Shown piece after piece: positions 7,113-15,537 of a DNA stretch of 48,874 nucleotides; position 1 is the stretch's first letter; the number at the start of each line of letters is the position of its first letter. Source of the DNA: Lederbergia sp. NSJ-179. Lineage in GTDB: Bacteria > Bacillota > Bacilli > Bacillales > Bacillaceae_C. A program made the translations under genes and the position numbers. The notes beneath the pieces were generated by a model. That model saw nothing but the letters and a program-made list of their open reading frames with translations. It made no database searches and had not been told where the DNA came from. The stretch spans positions 1 to 48,874 of the forward strand of contig NZ_JALIFP010000031.1 of NCBI RefSeq assembly GCF_022867885.1, in the 5' to 3' direction.

Positions 7113-8999
7113 TTATGAATGGGCGACAGCAAGTTCCTTCCCAAAGTCGTATTGTTCCTCTACATAAACCGCATGCCAAACCATAAAGACAAGCACGGTC
7201 CAAATTTTACGACTGTTGTCCATTTTTCCTTGACAATGATCTTCTAATAGTTTCAATACGTATTGTTTATTTAAAATATAGTCTGTATCACTATTGTGAA
7301 TCATCTCTTTTACCCAATCGTACATCTCGTCTTTTAACCAGTGACGAATTGGGACTGGAAATCCTAATTTTTTTCGGTTAAGGACATGATCGGGGATAAT
7401 CCCTTCGGCCGCTTTCCGCAGCACATATTTCGTTGTGCCTTCCGCTGTTTTTAAGCTCGTAGGAATTCTAGAAGCGACATCGAAAACTTTTTTATCTAAA
7501 AACGGAACCCGTAATTCCAATGAATGGGCCATTGTCATTTTATCTGCTTTGAGTAAAATGTCACCGCGCATCCATGTATGAATATCAATATATTGCATGC
7601 GATCCACTGGATCATAACCAACCGTATCCTTGTAAAGGGGACGGGTAATATCTCGATAATCCATCCCCTCATTATATTGCTTTAACAATTGGCGTTTTTC
7701 TCTTTCATCAAACATTTTTGCATTGCCGATATACCGTTCTTCCATTGGCGTTACACCGCGTTCAATGAAACTCTTGCCCTTCACCCCTTCAGGAAGAGCA
7801 GTGGCCAATGCCCGTAAAATTGTTTTCCCTACTTTCGGAATTTTATTAAATACTTCTAAAGATTGAGGTTCCCGGTAAATATTATACCCACCAAACAATT
7901 CATCTGAGCCTTCCCCTGAAAGAACAACGGTCACATGCTTTCTTGCTTCCCTTGCAACAAAGTAAAGTGGCACACAAGCAGGATCTGCTAATGGATCATC
8001 CATATACCACATAATTTTTGGCAGTTCTTTCATATATTCTTCTGGTGTAATCACATAGCTGATGTTTTCGACCCCTAATTTAGCAGCCGTTTCCTTTGCC
8101 ACATCGATTTCACTAAAACCATCTCGCTCAAACCCAACGGAAAAAGTTTTAATTTTTGGATTAAACAGCTTGGCAATTGACACAATAAATGTAGAATCAA
8201 TTCCTCCAGATAAGAAGGAACCTACTGGTACATCACTACGCATATGAACATTCACAGAATCAAATAAAACCTCTTTAATTTCTTCTATAAATTCTTGTTC
8301 GGATTTTTGAATAGGACTAAAATGCGCCTTCCAGTAGCGCCGAATTTTCATAGGTTGATTGACTTTTTTCGTAAAATAATGACCAGGTTCTAATTTTTTA
8401 ATTCCTTCTGTCATTGTTTCAGGTTCTGGTACAAATTGATAAGTCATATATTGTTGCAATGAATCAATATTTAATTCATTGTTCTCAAGCGCGAGTAAAA
8501 TACTCTTTTTCTCAGAGGCGAAAAACGTCCGTTCACCAGCTTCTTTATAAAAAAATGGCTTGATGCCAAATGGATCTCTTGCGCCAAATAATTCTTGTTC
8601 TTCTTTATCCCAAATAAGAAATGCAAACATCCCACGAAGTTTTAGGGTAGCTTTTTTCCGCAATTGACTATAAAGGGCGATTAAGACCTCCGTATCAGAG
8701 TCCGTCTCAAACGTAAATCCCGCTCGAATGAGTTCATCACGTAATTCCACATAATTATAGATTTCCCCATTAAAAATAATCCAATAGCGGTCATTTTCAT
8801 ACGAAAGCGGCTGTTTTCCACTTTCAATATCAATGATGCTTAGTCTGCGAAAACCAAATTGAATATGCTCATCTTCAAAATAGCCCTCATCATCCGGACC
8901 ACGATGTGTAATAATCGTATTCATTTGATCGAACAACGCTTGATCAGGATTTCGATCTGATGTTGAATGATCGTGGATACAACCGATAAAACCGCACAT
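7113..8999 (-). CDS. asnB: Asparagine synthetase (glutamine-hydrolysing) AsnB
   Basis: A 628-residue class II glutamine amidotransferase. The N-terminal MCGFIGC gives the catalytic Cys2 after Met removal. The glutaminase domain (~1-200) shows THRGPDDEG and FNGEIYNY; the synthetase domain has the pyrophosphate loop SGGIDSTFI (~residues 265-273) and SGEGSDELFGGYNIY. I start at ATG 8999 because Cys must be residue 2 and GAGGAG lies ahead; upstream in-frame codons to 9026 are excluded. B. subtilis AsnB, about the same length, has been reported to amidate meso-diaminopimelate in peptidoglycan rather than serve only in asparagine synthesis. It is adjacent to metK, as in B. subtilis. A sigma-A promoter lies at 9051-9080. 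Confidence 0.95.
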   Translation of the reverse strand: MCGFIGCIHDHSTSDRNPDQALFDQMNTIITHRGPDDEGYFEDEHIQFGFRRLSIIDIESGKQPLSYENDRYWIIFNGEIYNYVELRDELIRAGFTFETDSDTEVLIALYSQLRKKATLKLRGMFAFLIWDKEEQELFGARDPFGIKPFFYKEAGERTFFASEKKSILLALENNELNIDSLQQYMTYQFVPEPETMTEGIKKLEPGHYFTKKVNQPMKIRRYWKAHFSPIQKSEQEFIEEIKEVLFDSVNVHMRSDVPVGSFLSGGIDSTFIVSIAKLFNPKIKTFSVGFERDGFSEIDVAKETAAKLGVENISYVITPEEYMKELPKIMWYMDDPLADPACVPLYFVAREARKHVTVVLSGEGSDELFGGYNIYREPQSLEVFNKIPKVGKTILRALATALPEGVKGKSFIERGVTPMEERYIGNAKMFDEREKRQLLKQYNEGMDYRDITRPLYKDTVGYDPVDRMQYIDIHTWMRGDILLKADKMTMAHSLELRVPFLDKKVFDVASRIPTSLKTAEGTTKYVLRKAAEGIIPDHVLNRKKLGFPVPIRHWLKDEMYDWVKEMIHNSDTDYILNKQYVLKLLEDHCQGKMDNSRKIWTVLVFMVWHAVYVEEQYDFGKELAVAHS

Positions 9000-9050
9000 G
9001 TTTCGACACTCCTCTATTGTAAACAACTATCACTAATTCTCATTGTTTCC

Positions 9051-9080
9051 ATTTTAGCATTAAATCCGATTTTTTGTCAG
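9051..9080 (-). promoter_or_regulatory. Sigma-A promoter for asnB
   Basis: On the minus strand CTGACA (-35, 9075-9080) and TAAAAT (-10, 9051-9056) are separated by 18 bp, with an extended TGC just before the -10. The start codon is about 50 bases downstream. Confidence 0.6.
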
Positions 9081-9084
9081 TAAA

Positions 9085-9118
9085 AATAACAGAGCAAAAT
9101 CTTGGCTCTGTTATTTTC
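9085..9118 (-). terminator. metK terminator
   Basis: An 11-bp perfect stem AATAACAGAGC/GCTCTGTTATT followed on the minus strand by TTTTTAC. It lies between the metK stop and the asnB promoter. Confidence 0.75.
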
Positions 9119-9148
9119 CCCAATTGATCCATAAACATGTATATCTTT

Positions 9149-10345
9149 TTATCGCAAAGTTTTCAGCAGTTCTTCAGTCTTATCTGTTCTTTCCCATGGA
9201 AGATCAAGATCTGGGCGTCCAAAATGGCCATAGGCCGCAGTTTGTTTATAGATCGGACGTCTAAGCTCTAACATTTTGATAATGCCCGCAGGACGCAAGT
9301 CAAAATGTTCACGAATGGCTTCAACAAGCGTTTCTTCTGAAACTTTTCCTGTACCAAATGTGTCAACGGAGATGGAAACGGGTTGAGCGACTCCAATCGC
9401 ATAAGCCAATTGCACTTCACATTTATCGGCGAGCCCTGCTGCTACAATATTTTTCGCCACATAGCGAGCTGCATAAGCCGCAGAACGATCCACCTTTGTC
9501 GGATCCTTACCAGAGAAGGCTCCCCCACCATGGCGGGCATAGCCTCCGTACGTATCGACGATGATTTTTCTCCCGGTTAATCCAGCATCTCCCTGCGGTC
9601 CTCCAATCACAAATCGGCCTGTCGGATTAATAAAATACTTGGTCTCTTCATCTAAAAGCCCCTCAGGCACTACAGGAGAAATAACGCAGTTTTTAATATC
9701 ATTTTGAATCTGCTTCAGTTCGATATCTGGGTGATGTTGGGTTGAAACGACGATTGTATCAATCCTGAGCGGTTTCCCCTCTTCATCATACTCAACCGTT
9801 ACTTGAGTTTTCCCATCTGGGCGTAAATAAGGTAGAACTTTTTGTTTCCGAACCTCAGTCAATTTTCTAGAAATTCGATGAGCGAGAGAGATGGGAAGCG
9901 GCATTAATTCATCTGTTTCATTGCAGGCAAAACCAAACATTAATCCCTGGTCCCCAGCACCTATCGCTTCAATTTCCGCCTCTGTCATTCTTCCTTCGCG
10001 TGCTTCTAAAGCTTGATTTACTCCTGAAGCAATATCAGCAGATTGTTCATCGATTGAAGTGATCACCGCACACGTTTCCGCATCAAATCCATATTTTGCT
10101 CGTGTATAACCAATCTCTTTTAATGTTTCTCTCACGATTTTTGGAATATCCACATAGGTTGTTGTAGATATTTCTCCTGCTACTAATACAAGCCCAGTCG
10201 TTACCGAAGTTTCACAGGCAACACGAGCATTGGGATCGTCAGCCAAAAGTGCATCCAAAATAGAATCAGAAATCTGATCACATATTTTATCCGGATGCCC
10301 TTCTGTGACAGATTCCGAAGTAAATAAACGACGATTGTTTGACAC
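9149..10345 (-). CDS. metK: S-adenosylmethionine synthetase MetK
   Basis: A 398-residue enzyme making SAM from ATP and methionine. Diagnostic motifs are all present: [16 protein letters not shown] near the N-terminus, the ATP-binding hexapeptide GAGDQG (~residues 118-123), the lid [20 protein letters not shown] and the P-loop-like [19 protein letters not shown] start, with GGAGGAGGAAC just upstream. Expression is controlled by the SAM-I riboswitch at 10501-10675, and a MITE-like element interrupts the leader between riboswitch terminator and start codon. In B. subtilis pckA lies between metK and ytmB; here that place holds a 52-bp tandem array. Confidence 0.97.
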   Translation of the reverse strand: MSNNRRLFTSESVTEGHPDKICDQISDSILDALLADDPNARVACETSVTTGLVLVAGEISTTTYVDIPKIVRETLKEIGYTRAKYGFDAETCAVITSIDEQSADIASGVNQALEAREGRMTEAEIEAIGAGDQGLMFGFACNETDELMPLPISLAHRISRKLTEVRKQKVLPYLRPDGKTQVTVEYDEEGKPLRIDTIVVSTQHHPDIELKQIQNDIKNCVISPVVPEGLLDEETKYFINPTGRFVIGGPQGDAGLTGRKIIVDTYGGYARHGGGAFSGKDPTKVDRSAAYAARYVAKNIVAAGLADKCEVQLAYAIGVAQPVSISVDTFGTGKVSEETLVEAIREHFDLRPAGIIKMLELRRPIYKQTAAYGHFGRPDLDLPWERTDKTEELLKTLR

Positions 10346-10368
10346 CTATGTTCCTCCTCCAAGATGAT

Positions 10369-10381
10369 CTCTTAAAAAACG
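10369..10381. repeat. Left copy of 13-bp target duplication
   Basis: CTCTTAAAAAACG, repeated exactly at 10485-10497, flanks the inverted-repeat element at 10382-10484. Confidence 0.7.
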
Positions 10382-10484
10382 TGTTCAAAAAGAGGATAAA
10401 AAGGACCCGTCGGCTACAGGCGCTGACGTTAATCACCAACAACAGAAATTCGATGTGTCATTTTTACCAAACTTTTTGAACATA
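10382..10484. mobile_element. MITE-like inverted-repeat element in the metK leader
   Basis: The ends are TGTTCAAAAAGAGGATAAAA on the left and, in reverse complement, TATGTTCAAAAAGTTTGGTA on the right, followed inwards by AAAATGAC versus AAAGGAC. The terminal inverted repeats are therefore about 25-28 bp and imperfect. The element is about 103 bp, non-coding, and bordered by a perfect 13-bp direct repeat (10369-10381 and 10485-10497). It lies in the transcribed metK leader between the riboswitch terminator and the ribosome-binding site. The transposase family that moves it is unknown. Confidence 0.7.
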
Positions 10485-10497
10485 CTCTTAAAAAACG
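10485..10497. repeat. Right copy of 13-bp target duplication
   Basis: Second exact copy of CTCTTAAAAAACG; it also forms part of the U-tract of the riboswitch terminator on the minus strand. Confidence 0.7.
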
Positions 10498-10531
10498 AAA
10501 AACCTTTCCTGCATAAAATAGAGGAAAGGTT
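10488..10531 (-). terminator. Expression-platform terminator of the SAM-I riboswitch
   Basis: On the minus strand AACCTTTCCT (10522-10531) pairs with AGGAAAGGTT (10501-10510) and runs into TTTCGTTTTTT. SAM binding upstream would favour this stem and stop transcription before metK. Confidence 0.85.
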
Positions 10532-10552
10532 AATTCATGTCCGAGCCTTTCA

Positions 10553-10675
10553 CTCTTATCGTCCAAGGCACCCGCCTTGCACCAGGTTAGCACCTTGCTA
10601 CTAAGAAATCACTTCCTTCGTAGTAGGTTGCTGGGCTTCACAGGGCCTGTTCCCTCCACCAGCTCAGGATAAGAG
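10553..10675 (-). ncRNA. SAM-I (S-box) riboswitch aptamer upstream of metK
   Basis: The minus strand shows the conserved S-box elements in order: P1 strand CTCTTATC (10668-10675), GAGCTGGTGGAGGGA, GGCCCTGTGAAGCCC, GCAACC, AAGGTGCTAA and the closing P1 strand GATAAGAG (10553-10560). P1 is 8 bp and perfect. This class binds SAM and attenuates methionine/SAM genes in Firmicutes. Downstream is the terminator at 10488-10531, then metK. Confidence 0.95.
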
Positions 10676-10692
10676 TATCCGTTCAATGTAAA

Positions 10693-10721
10693 ATCATAAC
10701 GCAATTTTCGATAAGGGTCAA
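10693..10721 (-). promoter_or_regulatory. Sigma-A promoter for the metK transcript
   Basis: Minus strand: TTGACC (10716-10721), 17-bp spacer, TATGAT (10693-10698). Transcription would start just before the S-box P1 strand. Confidence 0.8.
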
Positions 10722-10768
10722 GTTTATTATGAAAGAATCGGACAGCTTTTTTCAAGTAAAGGCATCCT

Positions 10769-11372
10769 TTTCAATTTTCCGGGCACAGTCAGCCCACTGG
10801 TTGTTACCCTTTTCGATTTTTTCCTGGTTTCGGGCACAGCCAGCTCATTGGCTGTTACCCTTTTAGACTTTTTTCCTGGATTCGGGCACTGCCAGCTCAT
10901 TGGCCGGTACCTTTTTTCCCTTTTTCTCTGGATTCGGGCACTGCCAACACACTGGCCGGTACCTTTTTTCCCTTTTTCTCTGGATTTGGGCACAGCCAAC
11001 TCATTGGCCGGTACCTTTTTTCCCTTTTTCTCTGGATTTGGGCACAGCCAGCTCATTGGCTGTTACCCTTTTTACCTTTTTTCCTGGATCCGGGCACAGC
11101 CAGCTCATTAGCCGTTACCCTTTTAGACTTTTTTCCTGGATTCGGGCACAGCCAGCTCATTGGCTGTTACCCTTTTTACCTTTTTTCCTGGATTCGGGCA
11201 CAGCCAGCTCATTGGCCGTTACCCTTTTTCCCTTTTTCTCTGGATTCGGGCACAGCCAGCTCATTGGCCGTTACCCTTTTAGGCTTTTTTCCTGGATTCG
11301 GGCACAGCCAGCTCATTGGCCGTTACCCTTTTAGACTTTTTTCCTGGATTCGGGCACAGCCAGCACTTTCAG
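10769..11372. repeat. 52-bp tandem array, 11 units plus partial ends
   Basis: The landmark GGGCACAGCCAGC/GGGCACTGCCAGC recurs at 10781, 10832, 10884, 10936, 10988, 11040, 11092, 11144, 11196, 11248, 11300 and 11352, that is every 52 bp (51 once). Each unit has the GGGCA..GCCAGCTCATTGGC hairpin core, a pyrimidine tract (ACCCTTTTT..CTTTTTTCC) and GGATTC. Units differ by single substitutions. The period is not a multiple of three, so the long frames across it are not genes. It fills the space between ytmB and the metK promoter. Confidence 0.9.
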
Positions 11373-11378
11373 CGTTAA

Positions 11379-11425
11379 TAAAAAACAGAAAGATCACTTC
11401 CATTAACTGTTTGTGATCTTTCTGT
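11379..11425 (-). terminator. ytmB terminator
   Basis: A 13-bp stem ACAGAAAGATCAC/GTGATCTTTCTGT followed on the minus strand by TTTTTTAT, 12 bases after the ytmB stop. Confidence 0.85.
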
Positions 11426-11436
11426 CTTCCGTATCA

Positions 11437-11679
11437 TCAATTACTCGAATGTAGAGCCAATAATTGGTAGGTAATAATCGTTTGCTGATCTTCCCATTCT
11501 AGCTTTTCAATTACTGCCGTTGCTCGGTAATCGCTCTCAATCGTATGCCGAAGCTCGATCGGAATATCGATTGGATAAAGTCGATATCCCTCTTTTTTCA
11601 AAGTAAATTGATTATCTTGTTGTCTCACTTCATTTCCTTTCGTCACGATCATCGTATTTAACTCTAAGGGCATTCCCAA
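11437..11679 (-). CDS. ytmB: YtmB/DUF2584 family protein
   Basis: An 80-residue protein starting MGMPLELNTMIVTKGNEV and ending ITYQLLALHSSN, closely matching B. subtilis YtmB (DUF2584) as remembered. Start is TTG, seven bases after GGGGG. It is 36 bases downstream of ytmA on the same strand and ends at a strong terminator, so it is the last gene of a ytmA-ytmB unit. Small beta-rich cytosolic protein; function unknown. Confidence 0.85.
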   Translation of the reverse strand: MGMPLELNTMIVTKGNEVRQQDNQFTLKKEGYRLYPIDIPIELRHTIESDYRATAVIEKLEWEDQQTIITYQLLALHSSN

Positions 11680-11715
11680 TTTAATTCCCCCATTTCATGA
11701 TGAAAATGAACACAC

Positions 11716-12519
11716 TTATATTATATCGTGACTTCTTTGTTGTTTCATCCAAAGGCATAGATCTTTTACGACTTTTCGATTAATGGCAGGTGGAAAATAA
11801 TGGGTATAATTGTCAAAATACCAAGTCTCCACACGTTTCCCAAGTGTGCGCAATCTTTTTTCCAACCGATAGGCATGTTCAATGGATACATTATCGTCCA
11901 GCATCCCATGGATAATTAAGACGGGTGGCTTCATTGCTTCCATTTCAAAAAGCGGAGTTCTCCATTCGTATTCCTCTAGAGATGTTTTAGGTGAACCCCC
12001 AATGACCCTTTTCATCATTCTTCTAAGATCGACACGTTCTACATAGGTTAAAGCGACATCTGAAACACCGCCCCATGTGACAACAGAGGCGGCCTGTCCA
12101 TATTCTAGACCGGTAAGCAAAGCCATGACTCCACCTCGTGAAAAGCCAAAAATATGAATTCGGTTGGAGTGAACACGTGGGTAGTTCAGTAATAACTCAA
12201 AACCAGAGAAAGCATCATGTCGATCATCACCAGCAAAATCTTCATTCCCCTCTCCCCCACGATTTCCTCGGTAAAAAGGGGCAAAAACAATAAAACCTTC
12301 TGAGGCAAATTGGGCAATTCTAGCGGGTCTAACCATTCCAACACTTTTGATTCCACCCCGTAAATAAAGGAAACCATCATATTGTCCCGATTGGTTCGGT
12401 TCTGCTAATAATCCTTTTACCCTCAACCCTCCCGAAATATAGGTCAGTAAAAATAAGTTCACATGAGGGTTTGGAGAAGGAAACATCTGTTTCTCTATAA
12501 TTTTTCCATCTTGTTGCAT
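11716..12519 (-). CDS. ytmA: Prolyl oligopeptidase-like alpha/beta hydrolase YtmA
   Basis: A 267-residue S9-type hydrolase. Nucleophile elbow GFSRGG (~residues 124-129), an acidic residue in HGMLDDNVSIEHAYRLEKR and the catalytic His in NYTHYFPP near the C-terminus form the triad. Length agrees with B. subtilis YtmA (about 257). It probably cleaves a peptide or ester; the natural substrate is not known. ATG start with AAGGAGCGG ahead of it. Divergent from ytlA, with only about 100 bp between the start codons. Confidence 0.85.
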   Translation of the reverse strand: MQQDGKIIEKQMFPSPNPHVNLFLLTYISGGLRVKGLLAEPNQSGQYDGFLYLRGGIKSVGMVRPARIAQFASEGFIVFAPFYRGNRGGEGNEDFAGDDRHDAFSGFELLLNYPRVHSNRIHIFGFSRGGVMALLTGLEYGQAASVVTWGGVSDVALTYVERVDLRRMMKRVIGGSPKTSLEEYEWRTPLFEMEAMKPPVLIIHGMLDDNVSIEHAYRLEKRLRTLGKRVETWYFDNYTHYFPPAINRKVVKDLCLWMKQQRSHDII

Positions 12520-12621
12520 TTAATCCGCTCCTTATTGATCTCTTTTCCTCTAGGCTATCACACAATTTTTCATTTCTCATATTATATTCTAAATGGAACC
12601 ACATCCAAGGAGGAAATCGTC

Positions 12622-13620
12622 ATGAAGGCAAGTTTTAAAATAAGATTCGTAATAATGGTATCTTTTTTATTGATCTTTGGCTTAACCGCTTGTTCCCAAA
12701 AAGATACATTAGAAAAAGTAAAACTGGCTGAAGTCACACGTTCTATTTTTTATGCTCCCCTATATGTTGCCCTGGAACAAGGATTTTTTGAAAAAGAAGG
12801 GCTGGACGTCGAACTAACGACCACATGGGGTGGGGATAAAACGATGACCACTTTACTGTCAGACGGGACGGATATTGCTCTTGTTGGCTCTGAAACCTCT
12901 ATTTACGTCGATGCGCAGGGAGCAACAGATCCGATTATAAATTTTGCACAATTAACTCAAACAGACGGTACCTTCCTTGTTTCTCGCGAGAAAATCGATG
13001 ATTTTGATTGGGATATGTTAAAGGGTTCCACTTTCCTTGGACAGAGAAAAGGTGGGATGCCACAAATGGTTGGTGAGTTTGTTCTGAAAAAGCATGATAT
13101 TGATCCGCACGCCGATTTAGAGCTTATTCAAAATATCGACTTCGGTAATATTGCCAATGCTTTTGCCTCTGGCACTGGTGATTTTGTTCAGCTTTTCGAA
13201 CCAACAGCCTCTGTCTTTGAAAAAGAAGGCAAAGGCCATATTGTTGCCTCATTTGGCGAGGAATCCGGTCATGTTCCTTATACCACTTTTATGGCCAAAA
13301 AAAGCTATATAGAGAAAAATTCCGAAACCGTAGAAAAATTTGTGCGCGCCCTTCATAAAGCTCAAAGCTGGGTAGAAGAACAAGATGCTGAAGAAGTTGC
13401 CAAGGCTGTAGCACCTTATTTTGAAGACTCCGATTTAGAAACATTGGAAGTTGTCGTGGAGCGTTATAGAAGCCAAGGCTCATTCGCAAAAGATATGCGG
13501 CTAACGAAAGAGGGCTGGAACAATCTAGAAGCAATTATGGATGAGGCAGGAGAACTTCCTGAAAAGAGTGATTACGAAAAACTTGTTGACACATCAATTG
13601 TTGAAAAAGTCACAAAATAA
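12622..13620 (+). CDS. ytlA: ABC transporter substrate-binding lipoprotein YtlA
   Basis: A 332-residue SsuA/THI5-like binding protein. The signal MKASFKIRFVIMVSFLLIFG ends in the lipobox LTAC, so Cys24 is the lipid-anchored residue. The mature part begins VKLAEVTRSIFYAPLYVALE QGFF, typical of the NMT1/THI5 family, with GSETSIYV and GQRKGGMPQMV lining the likely pocket. It was chosen to start at ATG 12622 (AAGGAGG upstream). It is the extracytoplasmic receptor for YtlC-YtlD; ligand unknown (sulfonate- or thiamine-precursor-like by family). A 21-bp repeat array separates it from ytlC, yet no terminator is seen. Confidence 0.88.
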   Translation: MKASFKIRFVIMVSFLLIFGLTACSQKDTLEKVKLAEVTRSIFYAPLYVALEQGFFEKEGLDVELTTTWGGDKTMTTLLSDGTDIALVGSETSIYVDAQGATDPIINFAQLTQTDGTFLVSREKIDDFDWDMLKGSTFLGQRKGGMPQMVGEFVLKKHDIDPHADLELIQNIDFGNIANAFASGTGDFVQLFEPTASVFEKEGKGHIVASFGEESGHVPYTTFMAKKSYIEKNSETVEKFVRALHKAQSWVEEQDAEEVAKAVAPYFEDSDLETLEVVVERYRSQGSFAKDMRLTKEGWNNLEAIMDEAGELPEKSDYEKLVDTSIVEKVTK

Positions 13621-13644
13621 TAAGAGATCCACAATCCAGGTAAA

Positions 13645-13895
13645 AGTTCAGCCATACTTGCCTGAAGCTCAGCATTTACGGCAGGAAGCTCAACCTTTGT
13701 TGGGTGAGATCAGCAATTAGGGCATAAAGTTCAGCATTTCCTGCCTGAAGTTCAGCAATTACAACATGAAGTTCAACATTTCCTGCCTGAAGTTCAGCAA
13801 TACCCGTTGGAAGTTCAGCATTCCATACCTGGTTCAGCATTTCCTGTAGAGGATCAACAATTGTAAGCGAAGTTCGGCAATTTCAGTGTGCGCAA
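13645..13895. repeat. Degenerate 21-bp tandem array inside the ytlACD operon
   Basis: AGTTCAGCA-like units begin at 13645, 13666, 13687, about 13708, 13728, 13749, 13770, 13791, 13812, 13831, 13852 and 13871, i.e. about twelve units of 21 bp with consensus AGTTCAGCAATTNCNNCNTGA. Unit junctions form the palindrome TGAAGTTCA. The array is transcribed if the operon is, between the receptor and the ATPase genes. Confidence 0.8.
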
Positions 13896-13934
13896 CAGCA
13901 ATTTGACTATTTTCAATAAAGGAGGACCGAAACG

Positions 13935-14714
13935 ATGAGCTTGATCCAAGTTGAACAAATCGGTCACCACTATTTTACCCCCTCCACTGCAACGAAGGCT
14001 TTGGAGGATGTTTCTTTCTCTGTAAAGGAGGGCGAATTCGTCTCCTTTTTAGGGCCAAGTGGCTGCGGAAAAACAACGATGCTCTCGATCTTGGCAGGAT
14101 TAATCACTCCAACATCGGGATCGATTCGAATTGATCAGAAAAAACCTAATAAGGACGTCCATTTTATCGGCTATATGCTGCAACAAGATTATTTATTCCC
14201 TTGGAAGACAATTGAAGAGAATATATTGCTTGGTCTAAAGATCAATGGTCGCTTAAATTCAAAAACAAAACAACAAGCACTGAGTTTCTTAAATCAGATT
14301 GGATTGAAAGGTGTGGAAAAACAAAAACCACAACAATTATCCGGGGGGATGCGTCAACGTGCCGCCCTTGCCAGAACAATGGCCGTCAATCCTAAGCTTT
14401 TACTATTAGATGAACCTTTTTCTGCACTTGATTACCAGACGAAATTGAAATTAGAGGATTTAGTCGCAGAAATATTAAAGGCGTATGGGAAAACGGCGAT
14501 TCTTGTCACCCATGATATCGGTGAGGCGATTTCGATGAGTGACCGCATCTTGCTTTTTTCCGGAAGTCCTGGAACCATCCATCGAACCTTTGAGGTTCCA
14601 GAAGAACTGCGAATGTTAAAACCCTTTGATGTTCGGAGCCAGGAATCGTACAATCAGATCTTTCAAACGATATGGAAGGAGTTGGAAGCTCTTGAAACAA
14701 ACCGTTCATCCTGA
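13935..14714 (+). CDS. ytlC: ABC transporter ATP-binding protein YtlC
   Basis: A 259-residue ATPase of the SsuB/TauB type. Walker [10 protein letters not shown] (~residues 38-46), Q-loop [10 protein letters not shown], signature LSGGMRQR (~residues 131-138), Walker [13 protein letters not shown] and H-loop THD are all intact. ATG start eight bases after GGAGGA. The gene energises uptake through YtlD with receptor YtlA; ytlD starts inside its 3' end, so the two are translationally coupled. Confidence 0.9.
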   Translation: MSLIQVEQIGHHYFTPSTATKALEDVSFSVKEGEFVSFLGPSGCGKTTMLSILAGLITPTSGSIRIDQKKPNKDVHFIGYMLQQDYLFPWKTIEENILLGLKINGRLNSKTKQQALSFLNQIGLKGVEKQKPQQLSGGMRQRAALARTMAVNPKLLLLDEPFSALDYQTKLKLEDLVAEILKAYGKTAILVTHDIGEAISMSDRILLFSGSPGTIHRTFEVPEELRMLKPFDVRSQESYNQIFQTIWKELEALETNRSS

Positions 14715-15498
14715 CCTCCTCCATGCGCAATACAAGAATAAGCTTTTGAAGGAAAAAAAGTGGGTCTATTTCTATCAAAGTTTAATCTTTATTCTCTTTT
14801 TTTCCTTATGGGAAATCGCGAGTCGTTTACATTGGATTGATCCATTGATTTTTAGCTCACCTTCGAAAGTTGGTTCTTTATTCGTAGAGAAATTGGCAGA
14901 TGCGTCCCTCTTTCCTCATCTTAGTATCACTGTCTTTGAAACAGTGATGGGTTTTATTTTAGGGACCGTATTAGGGACCGTATTAGCTGCGATCCTTTGG
15001 TGGTCACCGTTTTTCTCAAAAATCTTGGACCCTTATCTCGTCATTTTGAATGCGATGCCGAAAGTGGCGCTTGGTCCGATTTTGATTGTCGCACTTGGTC
15101 CAGGATTTACATCGATCATCGCGATGGGTACCCTTGTCTCCCTCATTATTACTACCCTTGTCATCTATACATCGTTTCGTGAGGTCGATGAACATTACAT
15201 TATAGTATTAAAAACGTTCGGAGCAACGAGAAAACAAATTTTTAAAGAAGCCGTTTTTCCTGCCTCCTTCCCAACCATTATTTCTACACTAAAAGTTAAT
15301 GTTGGACTTTCTTGGATCGGAGTGATTGTGGGAGAATATCTTGTTTCTGCAAAGGGGCTTGGGTATATGATTATTTATGGATTCCAAGTCTTTAATTTCA
15401 CGCTTGTGATGCTCTCTCTCCTATTAATCGCTATTTTTGCCACAATTATGTATAAAGGGGTCGAGTGGATTGAGAGAAAACTAATACATGATACTTAA
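14692..15498 (+). CDS. ytlD: ABC transporter permease YtlD
   Basis: A 268-residue membrane protein with about six helices (first: [20 protein letters not shown]). The cytoplasmic coupling motif is [20 protein letters not shown] (EAA-type loop), followed by helices ending IERKLIHDT. The TTG at 14692 is preceded by AAGGAG at ten bases and overlaps ytlC by 23 bases, so I prefer it to upstream in-frame ATGs within ytlC. Family: SsuC/TauC permeases. Ends at the bidirectional hairpin at 15504-15537. Confidence 0.88.
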   Translation: MKQTVHPDLLHAQYKNKLLKEKKWVYFYQSLIFILFFSLWEIASRLHWIDPLIFSSPSKVGSLFVEKLADASLFPHLSITVFETVMGFILGTVLGTVLAAILWWSPFFSKILDPYLVILNAMPKVALGPILIVALGPGFTSIIAMGTLVSLIITTLVIYTSFREVDEHYIIVLKTFGATRKQIFKEAVFPASFPTIISTLKVNVGLSWIGVIVGEYLVSAKGLGYMIIYGFQVFNFTLVMLSLLLIAIFATIMYKGVEWIERKLIHDT

Positions 15499-15503
15499 AG
15501 TGG

Positions 15504-15537
15504 AATAGGTGTCTCATGGATTTATGAGACACCTATT
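15504..15537. terminator. Shared bidirectional terminator of ytlD and ytkD
   Basis: A perfect 14-bp stem AATAGGTGTCTCAT/ATGAGACACCTATT with a 6-nt loop lies between convergent genes. Its right arm overlaps the last codons of ytkD, so this hairpin is partly coding. Confidence 0.8.

Noticed and set aside
10727-11334. Long open frames on both strands across the 10.8-11.3 kb array
   Set aside because: They arise from a 52-bp repeat whose low stop density lets several frames stay open; the period is not a multiple of three, there is no ribosome-binding site and no family resemblance.
12520-12621. Riboswitch upstream of ytlA
   Set aside because: The importer family includes thiamine-precursor systems, so I looked for TPP elements, but the ~100 bp between ytmA and ytlA has no conserved THI-box or S-box blocks.
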